Source: Brevibacillus brevis (GTDB lineage: Bacteria; Bacillota; Bacilli; Brevibacillales; Brevibacillaceae). Taken from it: 64,000 bases of DNA. The notes below the pieces were generated by a model. It did no database searches and was not told the DNA's origin. It saw only the letters and a list, made by a program, of their open reading frames with translations. Within the stretch, counting starts at the first letter, position 1. The number at the start of each line of letters is the position of its first letter. The translations under genes were made by a program, and so were the position numbers. Below, piece by piece: positions 44,376 to 53,050 of this stretch. The stretch spans positions 808,001 through 872,000 of the forward strand of contig NZ_CP041767.1 in the NCBI RefSeq assembly GCF_022026395.1, written 5' to 3'.

Positions 44376-45266
44376 ATGGAGGTAGTAAAAGAAATCGGGC
44401 ATAACGTAGCGGTTTCCAACAAAAAGAAATCAAGAGCCCGCGAGTTTTGGAAGAAGTGGAAGAAGCAAAAGACAGCTTTCTGGGCGGGGTTTTTTATCTT
44501 GTTTTTGTTTGTCATCGCGTTGTTTGGCCCGTGGATCGCGCCTTATGATCCGTACGAGCCGAACTATGATGTGACGTTGCAGACTCCTTCCATGCAGCAT
44601 TGGGCAGGGACAGATGAATACGGTCGAGATATTTTGAGCCGTATCATCGTAGGAACGGGAATCTCTCTTGGCGTCAGCTTTTCTTCTGTGCTGGTCGGTG
44701 CAGTGGTTGGAACGGTATTCGGTTTGATTAGCGGATATTACGGCGGGTGGATGGATCGCCTCATCATGCGGTGGAGTGACGTCATGTTCGCCTTTCCTGA
44801 TTTGCTGCTGGCAATCGCCATCGTTGCAATTCTCGGTCCGGGATTAACGAATGTCGTCGTAGCGGTAGCGGTGTTCAGTATTCCATCGTTTGCGCGTTTG
44901 ATCCGGGGCAATACATTGGCTGCCAAGGAAGCGGTGTTTGTAGAAGCGGCGCGGTCCATGGGGGCAAAAAGCAGCCGAATTATGTTTCGTCACATCTTTC
45001 CAGAGACCGTCTCCAGTATGATCGTCTTTTTTTCCATGCGAATCGGTACCTCGATCTTGGCAGCATCCAGTCTCAGCTTTCTCGGTCTGGGAGCCGCGCC
45101 CGAGAGTCCCGACTGGGGGGCGATGCTCAGTATGGGTCGTGACTATCTCGCCACTTCTCCTCATGTGGTCATCATTCCAGGGATTGCGATCTTTTTGACC
45201 GTGCTGGCGTTTAACCTGGTTGGGGACGGCCTGCGCGATATTTTGGACCCGAAAACGAAGAACTAA
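44376..45266 (+). CDS. ABC permease, DppC/OppC type
   Basis: A 296-residue protein. The N-terminal cytoplasmic tail is followed by FFILFLFVIALFGPWIAPYDPYEPN and GTDEYGRDILSRIIVGTGISL, diagnostic for DppC/OppC. The EAA loop is EAVFVEAARSMGAKSSRIMFRHIFP. AAGGAGGTG precedes the start. Partner of the preceding permease. Confidence 0.92.
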   Translation: MEVVKEIGHNVAVSNKKKSRAREFWKKWKKQKTAFWAGFFILFLFVIALFGPWIAPYDPYEPNYDVTLQTPSMQHWAGTDEYGRDILSRIIVGTGISLGVSFSSVLVGAVVGTVFGLISGYYGGWMDRLIMRWSDVMFAFPDLLLAIAIVAILGPGLTNVVVAVAVFSIPSFARLIRGNTLAAKEAVFVEAARSMGAKSSRIMFRHIFPETVSSMIVFFSMRIGTSILAASSLSFLGLGAAPESPDWGAMLSMGRDYLATSPHVVIIPGIAIFLTVLAFNLVGDGLRDILDPKTKN

Positions 45267-45284
45267 ACGAGGGAGATGGGGCAG

Positions 45285-46277
45285 ATGAGTGAGAACATCA
45301 TGGAAGTAAAGCATCTGCAGACGCAATTTACGAGAGACAACCAGAAGACAGTCGTCCTCGACCATGTCAGCTTTCATATAAAAAAAGGCGAGGTGCTTGG
45401 ACTGGTTGGCGAATCGGGCTGCGGCAAGAGCGTGACTTCCTTGTCGATCATGCGCCTGTTCAAGGACACTACTGGTGAGATTACCAATGGCGAGATTGTT
45501 TACAACGGTACGAATTTGCTCTCGATTTCGGAGAGTGATATGCGCCGTATTCGCGGAAAAGAAATCTCGATGATTTTTCAGGAGCCGATGACCTCGCTCA
45601 ACCCGGTGATGAAAATCGGAGAGCAATTAATGGAAGCCATTCGTTTGCATCTCGGCTATTCCGACCAAAAGGCGCGAGAACAAGCAGTGAGCATGCTGAC
45701 AAAGGTGGGGATTCCGCGCCCGAGCGAAATCATGGGTGAGTATCCGCATCAGCTCTCAGGCGGTATGCGGCAGCGCATTATGATTGCGATGGCGATGTCC
45801 TGCAATCCTAACCTGTTGATTGCCGATGAGCCAACGACGGCACTCGATGTCACGATTCAAGCACAAATCCTCGACGTAATGAAGCAGCTTCAGGCTGACG
45901 AGCATATGTCGATGCTATTGATCACGCATGATCTGGGCGTCGTGGCAGAGATGTGCAACCGTGTCGTGGTCATGTACGCAGGGCGTGTCGTGGAGGAAGC
46001 ATCTGTTTACGACTTGTTCGACGAACCCAAGCATCCGTATACAAAAGGCTTGATCGGCTCCGTCCCCAAAATCGGGCAAAAGCGCGTGCGGCTGGATTCG
46101 GTTCCGGGCAACGTACCGACACCAAACAATATGCCGAAGGGCTGCAAATTCGCTCCGCGCTGCAGGGATGTCATGTCTGTCTGTTGGGAAAAGGAGCCCG
46201 CCATAACGACGGTGGGAGAGGAACGTTCTTGCCGCTGCTGGCTCTATCAAGAGGAAGGTAGGGATGTTCATGTCTAA
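45285..46277 (+). CDS. ABC ATPase, DppD/OppD type
   Basis: About 330 residues. Walker [12 protein letters not shown]-loop [13 protein letters not shown], signature [15 protein letters not shown], Walker [13 protein letters not shown], and the C-terminal oligopeptide-ATPase domain with its cysteine cluster ([19 protein letters not shown]), which may carry an iron-sulphur centre. The ATG at 45276 touches the GGGAG, so ATG 45285 is chosen. Overlaps the next ATPase gene by 14 bp. Confidence 0.92.
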   Translation: MSENIMEVKHLQTQFTRDNQKTVVLDHVSFHIKKGEVLGLVGESGCGKSVTSLSIMRLFKDTTGEITNGEIVYNGTNLLSISESDMRRIRGKEISMIFQEPMTSLNPVMKIGEQLMEAIRLHLGYSDQKAREQAVSMLTKVGIPRPSEIMGEYPHQLSGGMRQRIMIAMAMSCNPNLLIADEPTTALDVTIQAQILDVMKQLQADEHMSMLLITHDLGVVAEMCNRVVVMYAGRVVEEASVYDLFDEPKHPYTKGLIGSVPKIGQKRVRLDSVPGNVPTPNNMPKGCKFAPRCRDVMSVCWEKEPAITTVGEERSCRCWLYQEEGRDVHV

Positions 46278-47232
46278 CTCACTGGTCGTGGTAGACGGTA
46301 TTAAAAAAACGTTCCCGATTGATAGCGGTCTGTTCAGCAGCAAAAAAAGCGTAAAGGCAGTGAATCACGTTTCGTTCGAGATCAGGGAAGGCGAGACGTT
46401 CAGTTTGGTCGGAGAGAGTGGCTGCGGCAAGTCGACGACAGGGCGCTTGGTTACACGGCTTTTGTTGCCAGATGAGGGCAAGATTTGGATCAATGGCGAG
46501 GAAATCTCCAAGATGAACGAAACAAAGCTGCGGGAAGTGCGCAAGCAGGTACAGATGGTTTTTCAGGACCCGTACGCCTCACTGAATCCGCGGATGAAAA
46601 TTCGCGATGTGGTAGCAGAGCCTCTTCTCATTCATACGAAGCTGTCTGCCCAAGAGCGTGATCGGATTGTCGCAGAAATGCTCGAGGTCGTCGGGCTCTC
46701 CAGCTATCATGCGGAGAAATTCGCCCATGAATTCAGCGGAGGGCAACGGCAGCGCATCGGAATCGCTCGCGCCTTGATTTTGAAGCCGAAGCTAATCGTC
46801 GCGGATGAGCCAGTCTCTGCTCTCGATGTGTCGATTCAATCGCAAATCTTGAATTTGCTAAAAGATTTGCAGGAAGAATTTCATTTGACCTATTTGTTTA
46901 TTTCCCACGATTTGAGCGTGGTGGAGCATATTAGCGACAAGATCGGCGTGATGTATTTGGGGAGTCTCGTAGAATCCGGCCCGAAGGAAACAATTTTTGC
47001 CAATCCCCGGCATCCGTATACAAAAGCGCTGCTCTCTTCGGTTCCGATTCCTGATCCACGGGCGAAGCGGGAGAGGATCATTTTGCAGGGAGATGTGCCG
47101 AGCCCGGTGAATCCGCCGTCAGGTTGTCTGTTTCATACACGATGTCCGTTCGTGATGGATATATGCAAGACGACACCTCCAGCATTGAGGGAAGCGGCAG
47201 ACGGAGATCATTTTGTCGCTTGCCATTTGTGA
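46264..47232 (+). CDS. ABC ATPase, DppF/OppF type
   Basis: A 322-residue protein. Walker [13 protein letters not shown]-loop MVFQDPYASLNPRMK, signature FSGGQRQRIGIARAL, Walker B LIVADEPVSALD, and the C-terminal CLFHTRCPFVMDICKTTPP cysteine block. The start may be ATG 46264 or 46270. Together with the DppD-type protein it powers the importer. Confidence 0.92.
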   Translation: MFMSNSLVVVDGIKKTFPIDSGLFSSKKSVKAVNHVSFEIREGETFSLVGESGCGKSTTGRLVTRLLLPDEGKIWINGEEISKMNETKLREVRKQVQMVFQDPYASLNPRMKIRDVVAEPLLIHTKLSAQERDRIVAEMLEVVGLSSYHAEKFAHEFSGGQRQRIGIARALILKPKLIVADEPVSALDVSIQSQILNLLKDLQEEFHLTYLFISHDLSVVEHISDKIGVMYLGSLVESGPKETIFANPRHPYTKALLSSVPIPDPRAKRERIILQGDVPSPVNPPSGCLFHTRCPFVMDICKTTPPALREAADGDHFVACHL

Positions 47233-47254
47233 CTTGAATAAAAGGGATGGTTAC

Positions 47255-48457
47255 ATGCGTAGGACGGGTGATTTAAAGCTGATCCAGGAACTGAATCGCT
47301 CCATCATATTCGATACGATCCGTCATTACGGGCCCATTTCCCGGAGTGAAATAGCGAAGCGGAACAAACTGAGTCCTACTACCGTGACCTCAGCTGTCAG
47401 TGAGTTGATTCGTGACGCGTTCGTATCCGAGGTGGGAACAGGGGAGTCAAATGGCGGACGCAAACCGATATTGATCCAGTTTTCTCCTGATAGCCGTTTT
47501 CTGATAGGCATCTCGATCTCTGGCTCGAAGATTACGATTGCCGAAATGAATCTGGAAGCCGCGGTCAAACGAAAGGAAGTTCACTCGATCAAGCCGTACC
47601 AAGGGGAGAGTATCCTTGCTTTTTTGCTGGAGGTTATTGAGCAATTTTTGCGTGGAGCCGCGAGTCTGGAGACATGTATGGGAATCTCGATCGTCACTCA
47701 AGGTATCGTGGACTCGGTTCATGGAGTGATTCGCTACAATACGAAGCTCCGCTTGCAGAATTCTCCTGTTAAAGAAATGATCGAGCGGAGGTTCCAGTTG
47801 AAAACATGGCTGGATAACGACACGAATGCGTACTTGCTAGCCGAGAAGACCATCGGGGATTTCAGTCATTATCAAAACATGCTGTACGTCACAATTGGGG
47901 ATGGATTGGGAGCCAGTATTTTGATGAACGGTGCCATCTACAGGGGCTTTAAAGGCGGGGCCGGTGAGTTCGGTCACACCACGATTGATCGGGCAGGTGT
48001 GCGGTGCGACTGCGGAAATGTTGGCTGTCTGGAAAATTACGTGAGCTGGCCAACCATTTACTCCAAGCTCGTCTCCTCGCTTGCGAAAGGAAAAGCGAGC
48101 CGCATCTCTGATTTGGTGGAGCAGGATGTTGGCCGGATTACTCCTGCGGTGTTTCGTCAGGCGTTGGCAGAGCAGGACCCGCTTGCCATCAGCATTTTGG
48201 AGGAAACCGCTTCTTATTTGGCTTCGGGGTTGGTTAATCTGATTCATTTGTTCAATCCGGAGGTCATTATTCTAGGCGGTGAGATTGCCTTCGAAAATGA
48301 GCTGTTGATCGCCAAAGTAAAAGACTACGTGGGGGAATATGCGCATGGAATCCTGACGGAGGAACTGGAGATTCGGCCGAATTCGTTGGGTGAAAATGTA
48401 GAGGTCGCAGGAGCTGCCGCTGTTTTATTGCAGGATACCTTTCAGTTTTCGCTATAA
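47255..48457 (+). CDS. ROK-family transcriptional repressor (NagC/XylR-like)
   Basis: About 400 residues. N-terminal winged helix (about 15-75: HYGPISRSEIAKRNKLSPTTVTSAVSEL), then a ROK sugar-binding domain with GAGEFGHTTID and the zinc motif CDCGNVGCLENY. ATG 47255 is supported by AAAGGGATGG; the extension to 47213 runs into the upstream gene. In NagC/XylR relatives the sugar or sugar phosphate releases DNA. It sits between the importer and the oxidoreductase block and probably controls both. Confidence 0.88.
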   Translation: MRRTGDLKLIQELNRSIIFDTIRHYGPISRSEIAKRNKLSPTTVTSAVSELIRDAFVSEVGTGESNGGRKPILIQFSPDSRFLIGISISGSKITIAEMNLEAAVKRKEVHSIKPYQGESILAFLLEVIEQFLRGAASLETCMGISIVTQGIVDSVHGVIRYNTKLRLQNSPVKEMIERRFQLKTWLDNDTNAYLLAEKTIGDFSHYQNMLYVTIGDGLGASILMNGAIYRGFKGGAGEFGHTTIDRAGVRCDCGNVGCLENYVSWPTIYSKLVSSLAKGKASRISDLVEQDVGRITPAVFRQALAEQDPLAISILEETASYLASGLVNLIHLFNPEVIILGGEIAFENELLIAKVKDYVGEYAHGILTEELEIRPNSLGENVEVAGAAAVLLQDTFQFSL

Positions 48458-48473
48458 GAGAGGGAGCGGGATC

Positions 48474-49379
48474 ATGGTAAAAGTTGTAGTCGCAGGGGAA
48501 GCGGGAACAAGCGTCAAAGAATCGCAGGCTTGGCTTCGGATCAAAGAGGCAGAGATTGTAGGTGTGGCCGACAGCTTGTCTTCTTTGCGCGAAATCTTGC
48601 AGGGAACAAAAGTGGATATCGTGGATATTGGCTGGGTTGCGGACAGCGCTGACCCATGGGTGACGCTTGCGGCCCAGGCGGGAAAGCATATTTTATGCGC
48701 AGACGGTACTGCTCTAGGACGTGATGGAATCAGTTTGTGCGATCAGTATGATATCGTGCTGCAATTCGCCAATACACTGCGTTTTGCTCCGGAATACGAG
48801 CAAGCACAGGAGCAAATAAAGAATGGGGCAGTAGGCAAAGCAGGCGTCATTCGCTTGCGAAGAGGTGCTCCTCCATCATCCCGGAATGCCGACAAATGCA
48901 TTTTTCAAGCGCTTGGAATAGGTGAATTCGACTGGCTGCGCTGGACGTTCGGCGAGGTTGAGCGAGTGATGGCGCGAGAGGTCAAGCACATAAATGAGTC
49001 AGGACAGATCGTCCATTATGCGTTAGTCATGCTTCGAATGGCAGGCGGGGCAATTGCGCATGTAGAGCTATCTTGGGCCGAGGAGACAGAACATGGTTCC
49101 TTTGAGCTTACCGGTGATCAAGGTATGATTGCCCATGATAGCCGGGAAAGCACCCCCATTCGCTGGAGTCGGGGAGAGCAGTTTCTTTCGACAACATTCC
49201 TACGGATGGATCTGATGCAGCGACAGCGGGAGCATTTCGTTCGCTGTGTACAGAAACAGGAAGTACCACGTCTGCATTCTCGAGATCTGCTCGCGGCTCT
49301 CGATATCGCTTCGGCGGCGAGAGAATCGGTCAGGACGGGACAACCTGTGAGTCTCATGCTTGGAGGTGGCGAAGGATGA
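48474..49379 (+). CDS. Degenerate Gfo/Idh/MocA-like protein without the catalytic Lys motif
   Basis: A 301-residue protein aligning by pattern with the oxidoreductase that follows it, but with key sites changed. The nucleotide loop reads VVAGEAGTSVK rather than GxGxxG. The segment where relatives have CEKPIA reads CADGTALG, so the catalytic EKP lysine is gone. The substrate domain (GGAIAHVELSWAEETEHGSFELTGDQGMI) is recognisable. It overlaps the next, intact family member by four bases. It may be a non-catalytic partner subunit or binder; inference only. Confidence 0.75.
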   Translation: MVKVVVAGEAGTSVKESQAWLRIKEAEIVGVADSLSSLREILQGTKVDIVDIGWVADSADPWVTLAAQAGKHILCADGTALGRDGISLCDQYDIVLQFANTLRFAPEYEQAQEQIKNGAVGKAGVIRLRRGAPPSSRNADKCIFQALGIGEFDWLRWTFGEVERVMAREVKHINESGQIVHYALVMLRMAGGAIAHVELSWAEETEHGSFELTGDQGMIAHDSRESTPIRWSRGEQFLSTTFLRMDLMQRQREHFVRCVQKQEVPRLHSRDLLAALDIASAARESVRTGQPVSLMLGGGEG

Positions 49380-50371
49380 AAGTAGGAATTATCAGCTTCG
49401 CCCATATGCATGCCCATAGCTACGCTACTTATTTGCAGAAGCACCCGGATGCGCAGCTGATAGCAGTCTGGGATGATGATTCTCGCCGTGGAGAGGAAGT
49501 GGCCACTGCCTACCAGCTTAATTTTTATCAAGATCTGCATGCCTTTTTGCAATCCGGTATCGACGCGGTCATTGTTTGCTCGGAAAATGCCAAGCACAAG
49601 GAGCACGTGATTGCGGCAGCGCGAGCGAAAAAGCACATTCTCTGCGAAAAACCAATTGCCACTGAGATTGCGGATGCACGCGAAATGATTCAGGTTTGCA
49701 AAGAGGAAGGTGTCATGCTTCAGGTTGCCTATCCTGTCCGATTTGCACCCGTGATGGAAAGTGTCAAGCAGATCGTTCAGTCGGGTGCTCTTGGAGACAT
49801 TCTCGCCATCGATGGCACGAACCACGGACAAATGCCAGGTGGCTGGTTCATTGAAAAGGAGCTGTCTGGCGGTGGGGCAGCGACGGATCACATCGTCCAT
49901 CTGATGGACCTCGTCCGATGGATGCTCCAGGACGAAGTAAAAAGCGTCTACGCTGAGCTGGACACACGTTTTTACGAGTTGGAGGTAGAGGATTGTGGAC
50001 TGGTTTTTGTGGAAATGGAGTCTGGCGTAATTGTTGGAATCGATCCGAGCTGGTCGAGGCCGAAGACGTTCCCGACGTGGGGAGATGTGATGATGCGGAT
50101 TGTCGGCACCAAAGGCACGTTGGAAATCGATGTCTTCAAGCAACACGCGCTCTATTACAATGACCGCGATTCGAAGCTGCAAAATCTGCCTTGGGCTGTG
50201 GATATGGATGAACGGCTTATATCTGATTTTGTGCAAAATGTCATGGAAAGCCGACCTCCGTCTATTACAGGAGAGGATGGACTGCGGACGCTAGAAGTGG
50301 TGAAGGCAGCCTATGAATCTCATCGTCTCAAGCAAGCCGTGACTATCAACAAGGTGCATTTCTCATCATGA
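49376..50371 (+). CDS. Gfo/Idh/MocA-family oxidoreductase (intact partner)
   Basis: A 331-residue protein. It opens KVGIISFAHMHAHSYATYL, a His-rich variant of the usual Gly loop seen in part of the family. The catalytic motif LCEKPIATEIADA is intact (Lys near 93), and GGGAATDHIVHLMDLVRWML supplies the Asp/His pair. NAD-dependent sugar or cyclitol dehydrogenase of unknown substrate. The start overlaps the degenerate homologue (ATGA), implying a stoichiometric pair. Confidence 0.87.
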   Translation: MKVGIISFAHMHAHSYATYLQKHPDAQLIAVWDDDSRRGEEVATAYQLNFYQDLHAFLQSGIDAVIVCSENAKHKEHVIAAARAKKHILCEKPIATEIADAREMIQVCKEEGVMLQVAYPVRFAPVMESVKQIVQSGALGDILAIDGTNHGQMPGGWFIEKELSGGGAATDHIVHLMDLVRWMLQDEVKSVYAELDTRFYELEVEDCGLVFVEMESGVIVGIDPSWSRPKTFPTWGDVMMRIVGTKGTLEIDVFKQHALYYNDRDSKLQNLPWAVDMDERLISDFVQNVMESRPPSITGEDGLRTLEVVKAAYESHRLKQAVTINKVHFSS

Positions 50372-50417
50372 TGAGCTGTAGCCTTTCTATACAAATAAAT
50401 CAAACGAGGTGGAACGG

Positions 50418-51290
50418 ATGAAAATTGGATTGAGCACTTACAGTCTACTGACAGCAATCCGAGCTGGGGAAATGGATGTACTGGATGTCGTGCAATGGAT
50501 CGCGGATAACGGCGGTGAACACATGGAAATTGTGCCGTACGGTTTTACACTAGTTGATAACTACGAATTGGCAGACGCTGTTCGGGATAAGGCAAAAGCG
50601 GTAGGGATTGAGCTGTCCAACTACTCGATGCCGACCAACTTTATTCAACCAGACGAAGAAGCCTTCGAAGCAGAAGTCGCACGTGTAAAAACACATGTCG
50701 ATCTGCTGCACCGCATGGGTATCAAGCATATGCGCCACGACGTGTCTGCTTTTACTGTTCCCGTAGAGGAGACGACGATCGAATACTTTGAAAAGCATTT
50801 GGCTGAGATGGTTGAGGGCAGCTGTCGAATCGCTGATTATGCCGCGCAATTCGGAATAACGACGACAATCGAGAATCACGGCTGGCTGGTGCAGGCAAGT
50901 GATCGTGTGCAGCGTGTCTTGCATGAGGTCAATCGCCCGAATTTCAAAACAACGCTCGATATCGGAAACTTCATGTGCGTGGACGAAGCTTCGGTGGTTG
51001 GTGTGCAAAAAAATCTGCCTTATGCTTCGCTCGTCCATTTTAAAGATTTCTACTTCCGTCCGTCCTACCATGACCCAGGCGCTGGCAAATGGTTCAAGAC
51101 CGTGAATGGCAACTTCCTGCGTGGAGCGATAGTCGGACAAGGCGACATCAACATACGCGAAGTCGTCAAGCTGGTCAAGCAGTCCGGCTATGATGGCTAT
51201 ATCACGGTTGAGTTCGAAGGCATGGAGGAGTGTCGAGAAGGTTCCAAGATCGGGATGGACAACCTGCGACGTTTTTGGGACGAGGCGTAA
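50418..51290 (+). CDS. Sugar phosphate isomerase/epimerase (IolE/AP-endonuclease-2 fold)
   Basis: About 290 residues, TIM barrel. Metal ligands appear as TTIENHGW, TTLDIGNFM, LVHFKDFYF and TVEFEGMEE. It belongs to the family of inosose dehydratases, ketose epimerases and related enzymes. The GTG at 50409 is inside the AGGTGG, so ATG 50418 is used. Last gene of the carbohydrate operon and followed by a terminator; it probably acts on the product of the oxidoreductases. Confidence 0.88.
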   Translation: MKIGLSTYSLLTAIRAGEMDVLDVVQWIADNGGEHMEIVPYGFTLVDNYELADAVRDKAKAVGIELSNYSMPTNFIQPDEEAFEAEVARVKTHVDLLHRMGIKHMRHDVSAFTVPVEETTIEYFEKHLAEMVEGSCRIADYAAQFGITTTIENHGWLVQASDRVQRVLHEVNRPNFKTTLDIGNFMCVDEASVVGVQKNLPYASLVHFKDFYFRPSYHDPGAGKWFKTVNGNFLRGAIVGQGDINIREVVKLVKQSGYDGYITVEFEGMEECREGSKIGMDNLRRFWDEA

Positions 51291-51301
51291 AACGGTAGTG
51301 G

Positions 51302-51339
51302 AAAAACGGCATTTGGGGAGCCCCGAACTGCCGTTTTTT
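51302..51339 (+). terminator. Intrinsic terminator of the carbohydrate operon
   Basis: Stem AAAAACGGCA (51302-51311) with TGCCGTTTTT (51329-51338), then T. An inner GGGGAGCCCC may extend it. Confidence 0.85.
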
Positions 51340-51349
51340 CTTTGGGCCA

Positions 51350-51387
51350 AAAAAATAAAACACCTCTCCCTTATGAGGAGAGGTGTT
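51350..51387 (-). terminator. Intrinsic terminator of the DUF805 gene
   Basis: Minus-strand stem AACACCTCTCC with GGAGAGGTGTT (plus 51359-51387), followed by a T-rich tail. Confidence 0.82.
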
Positions 51388-51394
51388 GAAGACA

Positions 51395-51748
51395 TTAGAA
51401 GGATTGCGAAGTTTTAGGATTCGCACCGTATTGGTTGTCTCCTTGGCTGTCTTGGCACAAGAATACGATCAAAATAATAGCACCGATAAAAGGAATTAAT
51501 CCAAGAAGGACCCACCAACCACTTCTTCCTGTATCGTGCAATCGGCGAACAGTTACGCCCAAACTAGGCAGTAATACTGCTAGTGAATAAATCATGCCCA
51601 AAACAGATGCTGTACCAATTAATGAGTCTACGAGAGCAATTACCAGAGATACGATGATGTTGAACAAAGTGAACATCCAATATTCTTGACGTCTAGCTCT
51701 TCCTGTAAAAGCGACGTATTTTTTCAATACGCTTGTATACCAATGCAT
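51395..51748 (-). CDS. DUF805 small membrane protein
   Basis: About 117 residues with the family pattern: YVAFTGRARRQEYWMFTLFN (about 10-29), helices near 25-50, 52-70 and 80-100, the basic loop VTVRRLHDTGRSGWW, and a C-terminal SQGDNQYGANP. GGGGG ribosome site eight bases from ATG 51748. Function of the family is not established. Monocistronic. Confidence 0.9.
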   Translation of the reverse strand: MHWYTSVLKKYVAFTGRARRQEYWMFTLFNIIVSLVIALVDSLIGTASVLGMIYSLAVLLPSLGVTVRRLHDTGRSGWWVLLGLIPFIGAIILIVFLCQDSQGDNQYGANPKTSQSF

Positions 51749-51953
51749 GATAATTTCCCCCTTTCTTCTAAATTTTGACACACTTCGATATTTTATCACT
51801 AAACCAAGGGGATTAGAACCATATTCTGTTAAGTTTCCCTGATGCTATTGAATCAATTTTTGATAGGACAAAAGTAGCGGGTATTTATGAACGAGATGGA
51901 GGAAAAAGTAAGACCAAACGAGTTTTGGATGCTACTACAGGGGGAAATGACGC

Positions 51954-52763
51954 TTGGAACAAAAAACAGAACAAAACGTTACGCTGCATGGCTTCAACAA
52001 TTTGACCAAGTCACTCAGCTTCAACATGTACGACATCTGCTACACCAAAACAAAAGCGGAACGGGAAGCGTATATCGAATACATAGATGAACAATACAAT
52101 GCAGAGAGATTGACGAATATCCTAAAAAACGTGTCGGATATTATCGGCGCACATGTACTGAATGTCGCCCAACAAGATTATGTACCTCAAGGCGCGAGCG
52201 TCACTTTTCTTGTATCCGAGGGGCCGGTCGTAGAAGTCCCTAATGAATCTTATGAGGAATCTCCCGGGCCTTTACCTGAGAATGTAGTGCTACAGTTGGA
52301 CAAGAGCCATATTACGGTTCATACGTACCCAGAGTACCATCCAACAGAGGGCATCAGTACATTCCGGGCTGATATCGACGTGTCGACTTGTGGCGAAATT
52401 TCTCCGCTCAAAGCACTCAATTATTTAATTCGTTCGTTTGATACAGACCTGATGACAATTGATTACAAGGTGCGGGGTTTTACCCGGGATATACATGGAT
52501 ACAAGCTGTTTATCGATCACGACATCAGTTCCATCCAAAATTATATTCCCGAGGAAATTAAGGACTTGTTCCACATGATTGATGTGAATGTGTACCAGGA
52601 TAATATTTTCCATACCAAATGCAAACGCAGGGAATTTGATCTGAACAATTATTTGTTTGGATACACGAAGGATAGGCTGACACCGGAGGAGCAGGAGGAT
52701 ATTGCGAAGCAATTGCAAATAGAGATGGACGAGATTTACTATGGGAAAAATTTTGTGAATTAA
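51954..52763 (+). CDS. speD: S-adenosylmethionine decarboxylase proenzyme
   Basis: A 269-residue protein of the longer, E. coli-type SpeD class; the start [20 protein letters not shown] is diagnostic. Self-cleavage is expected before the Ser of [13 protein letters not shown] (near residue 117), which becomes the pyruvoyl cofactor. The enzyme makes decarboxylated AdoMet for spermidine synthesis. The start is TTG, after AGGGGGA. No spermidine synthase gene is adjacent. Ends in a terminator followed at once by repeat copy B. Confidence 0.93.
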   Translation: MEQKTEQNVTLHGFNNLTKSLSFNMYDICYTKTKAEREAYIEYIDEQYNAERLTNILKNVSDIIGAHVLNVAQQDYVPQGASVTFLVSEGPVVEVPNESYEESPGPLPENVVLQLDKSHITVHTYPEYHPTEGISTFRADIDVSTCGEISPLKALNYLIRSFDTDLMTIDYKVRGFTRDIHGYKLFIDHDISSIQNYIPEEIKDLFHMIDVNVYQDNIFHTKCKRREFDLNNYLFGYTKDRLTPEEQEDIAKQLQIEMDEIYYGKNFVN

Positions 52764-52768
52764 GGAGG

Positions 52769-52797
52769 AAGCCTTCTCAGATTGAGGAGGCTTTTTT
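52769..52797 (+). terminator. Intrinsic terminator after speD
   Basis: Stem AAGCCTTCTC (52769-52778) with GAGGAGGCTT (52784-52793), one mismatch, then T to 52797. Confidence 0.83.
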
Positions 52798-52799
52798 CG

Positions 52800-52945
52800 T
52801 AGCTGTAGTGGGGGGAAGAACATTTCCAGTCTACGCTTCGGCCTCCGCCCCGCAAGGGATTCACTGTCCGCTCCGAAATTCCCCGCCATTCATTCCTACG
52901 CTAAGTAGGGCTCCAGAGGCGCTTGGAAAAGATCATCTCCCTCAA
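52800..52945 (+). repeat. Long-hairpin intergenic element, copy B (shortened)
   Basis: It starts three bases after the speD terminator T-tract with the conserved AGCTGTAGTGGGG end. It shares TTTCCAGTC plus following bases (52823-52844), ACTGTCCGCTCCG (52863-52875) and GGGCTCCAGAGGCGCTTGGA (52908-52927) with copy A. The inner arms are shorter and the right end is poorly preserved, so this looks like a decayed or deleted copy. Confidence 0.8.
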
Positions 52946-53050
52946 AAGACCCCCAGACATAACTGCCAAAAAGGTTTAATTCCCCGAAATAATCTTCAGC
53001 TGTTCGAAAGTCATGTGGCATTGCTTCTCCCGACCTCAACGGTTGGAGGT

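Noticed and set aside
49118-50236. 372-codon minus-strand open frame
   Set aside because: Lies opposite two Gfo/Idh/MocA genes with recognisable motifs; His/Arg/Cys-rich and without a ribosome site.
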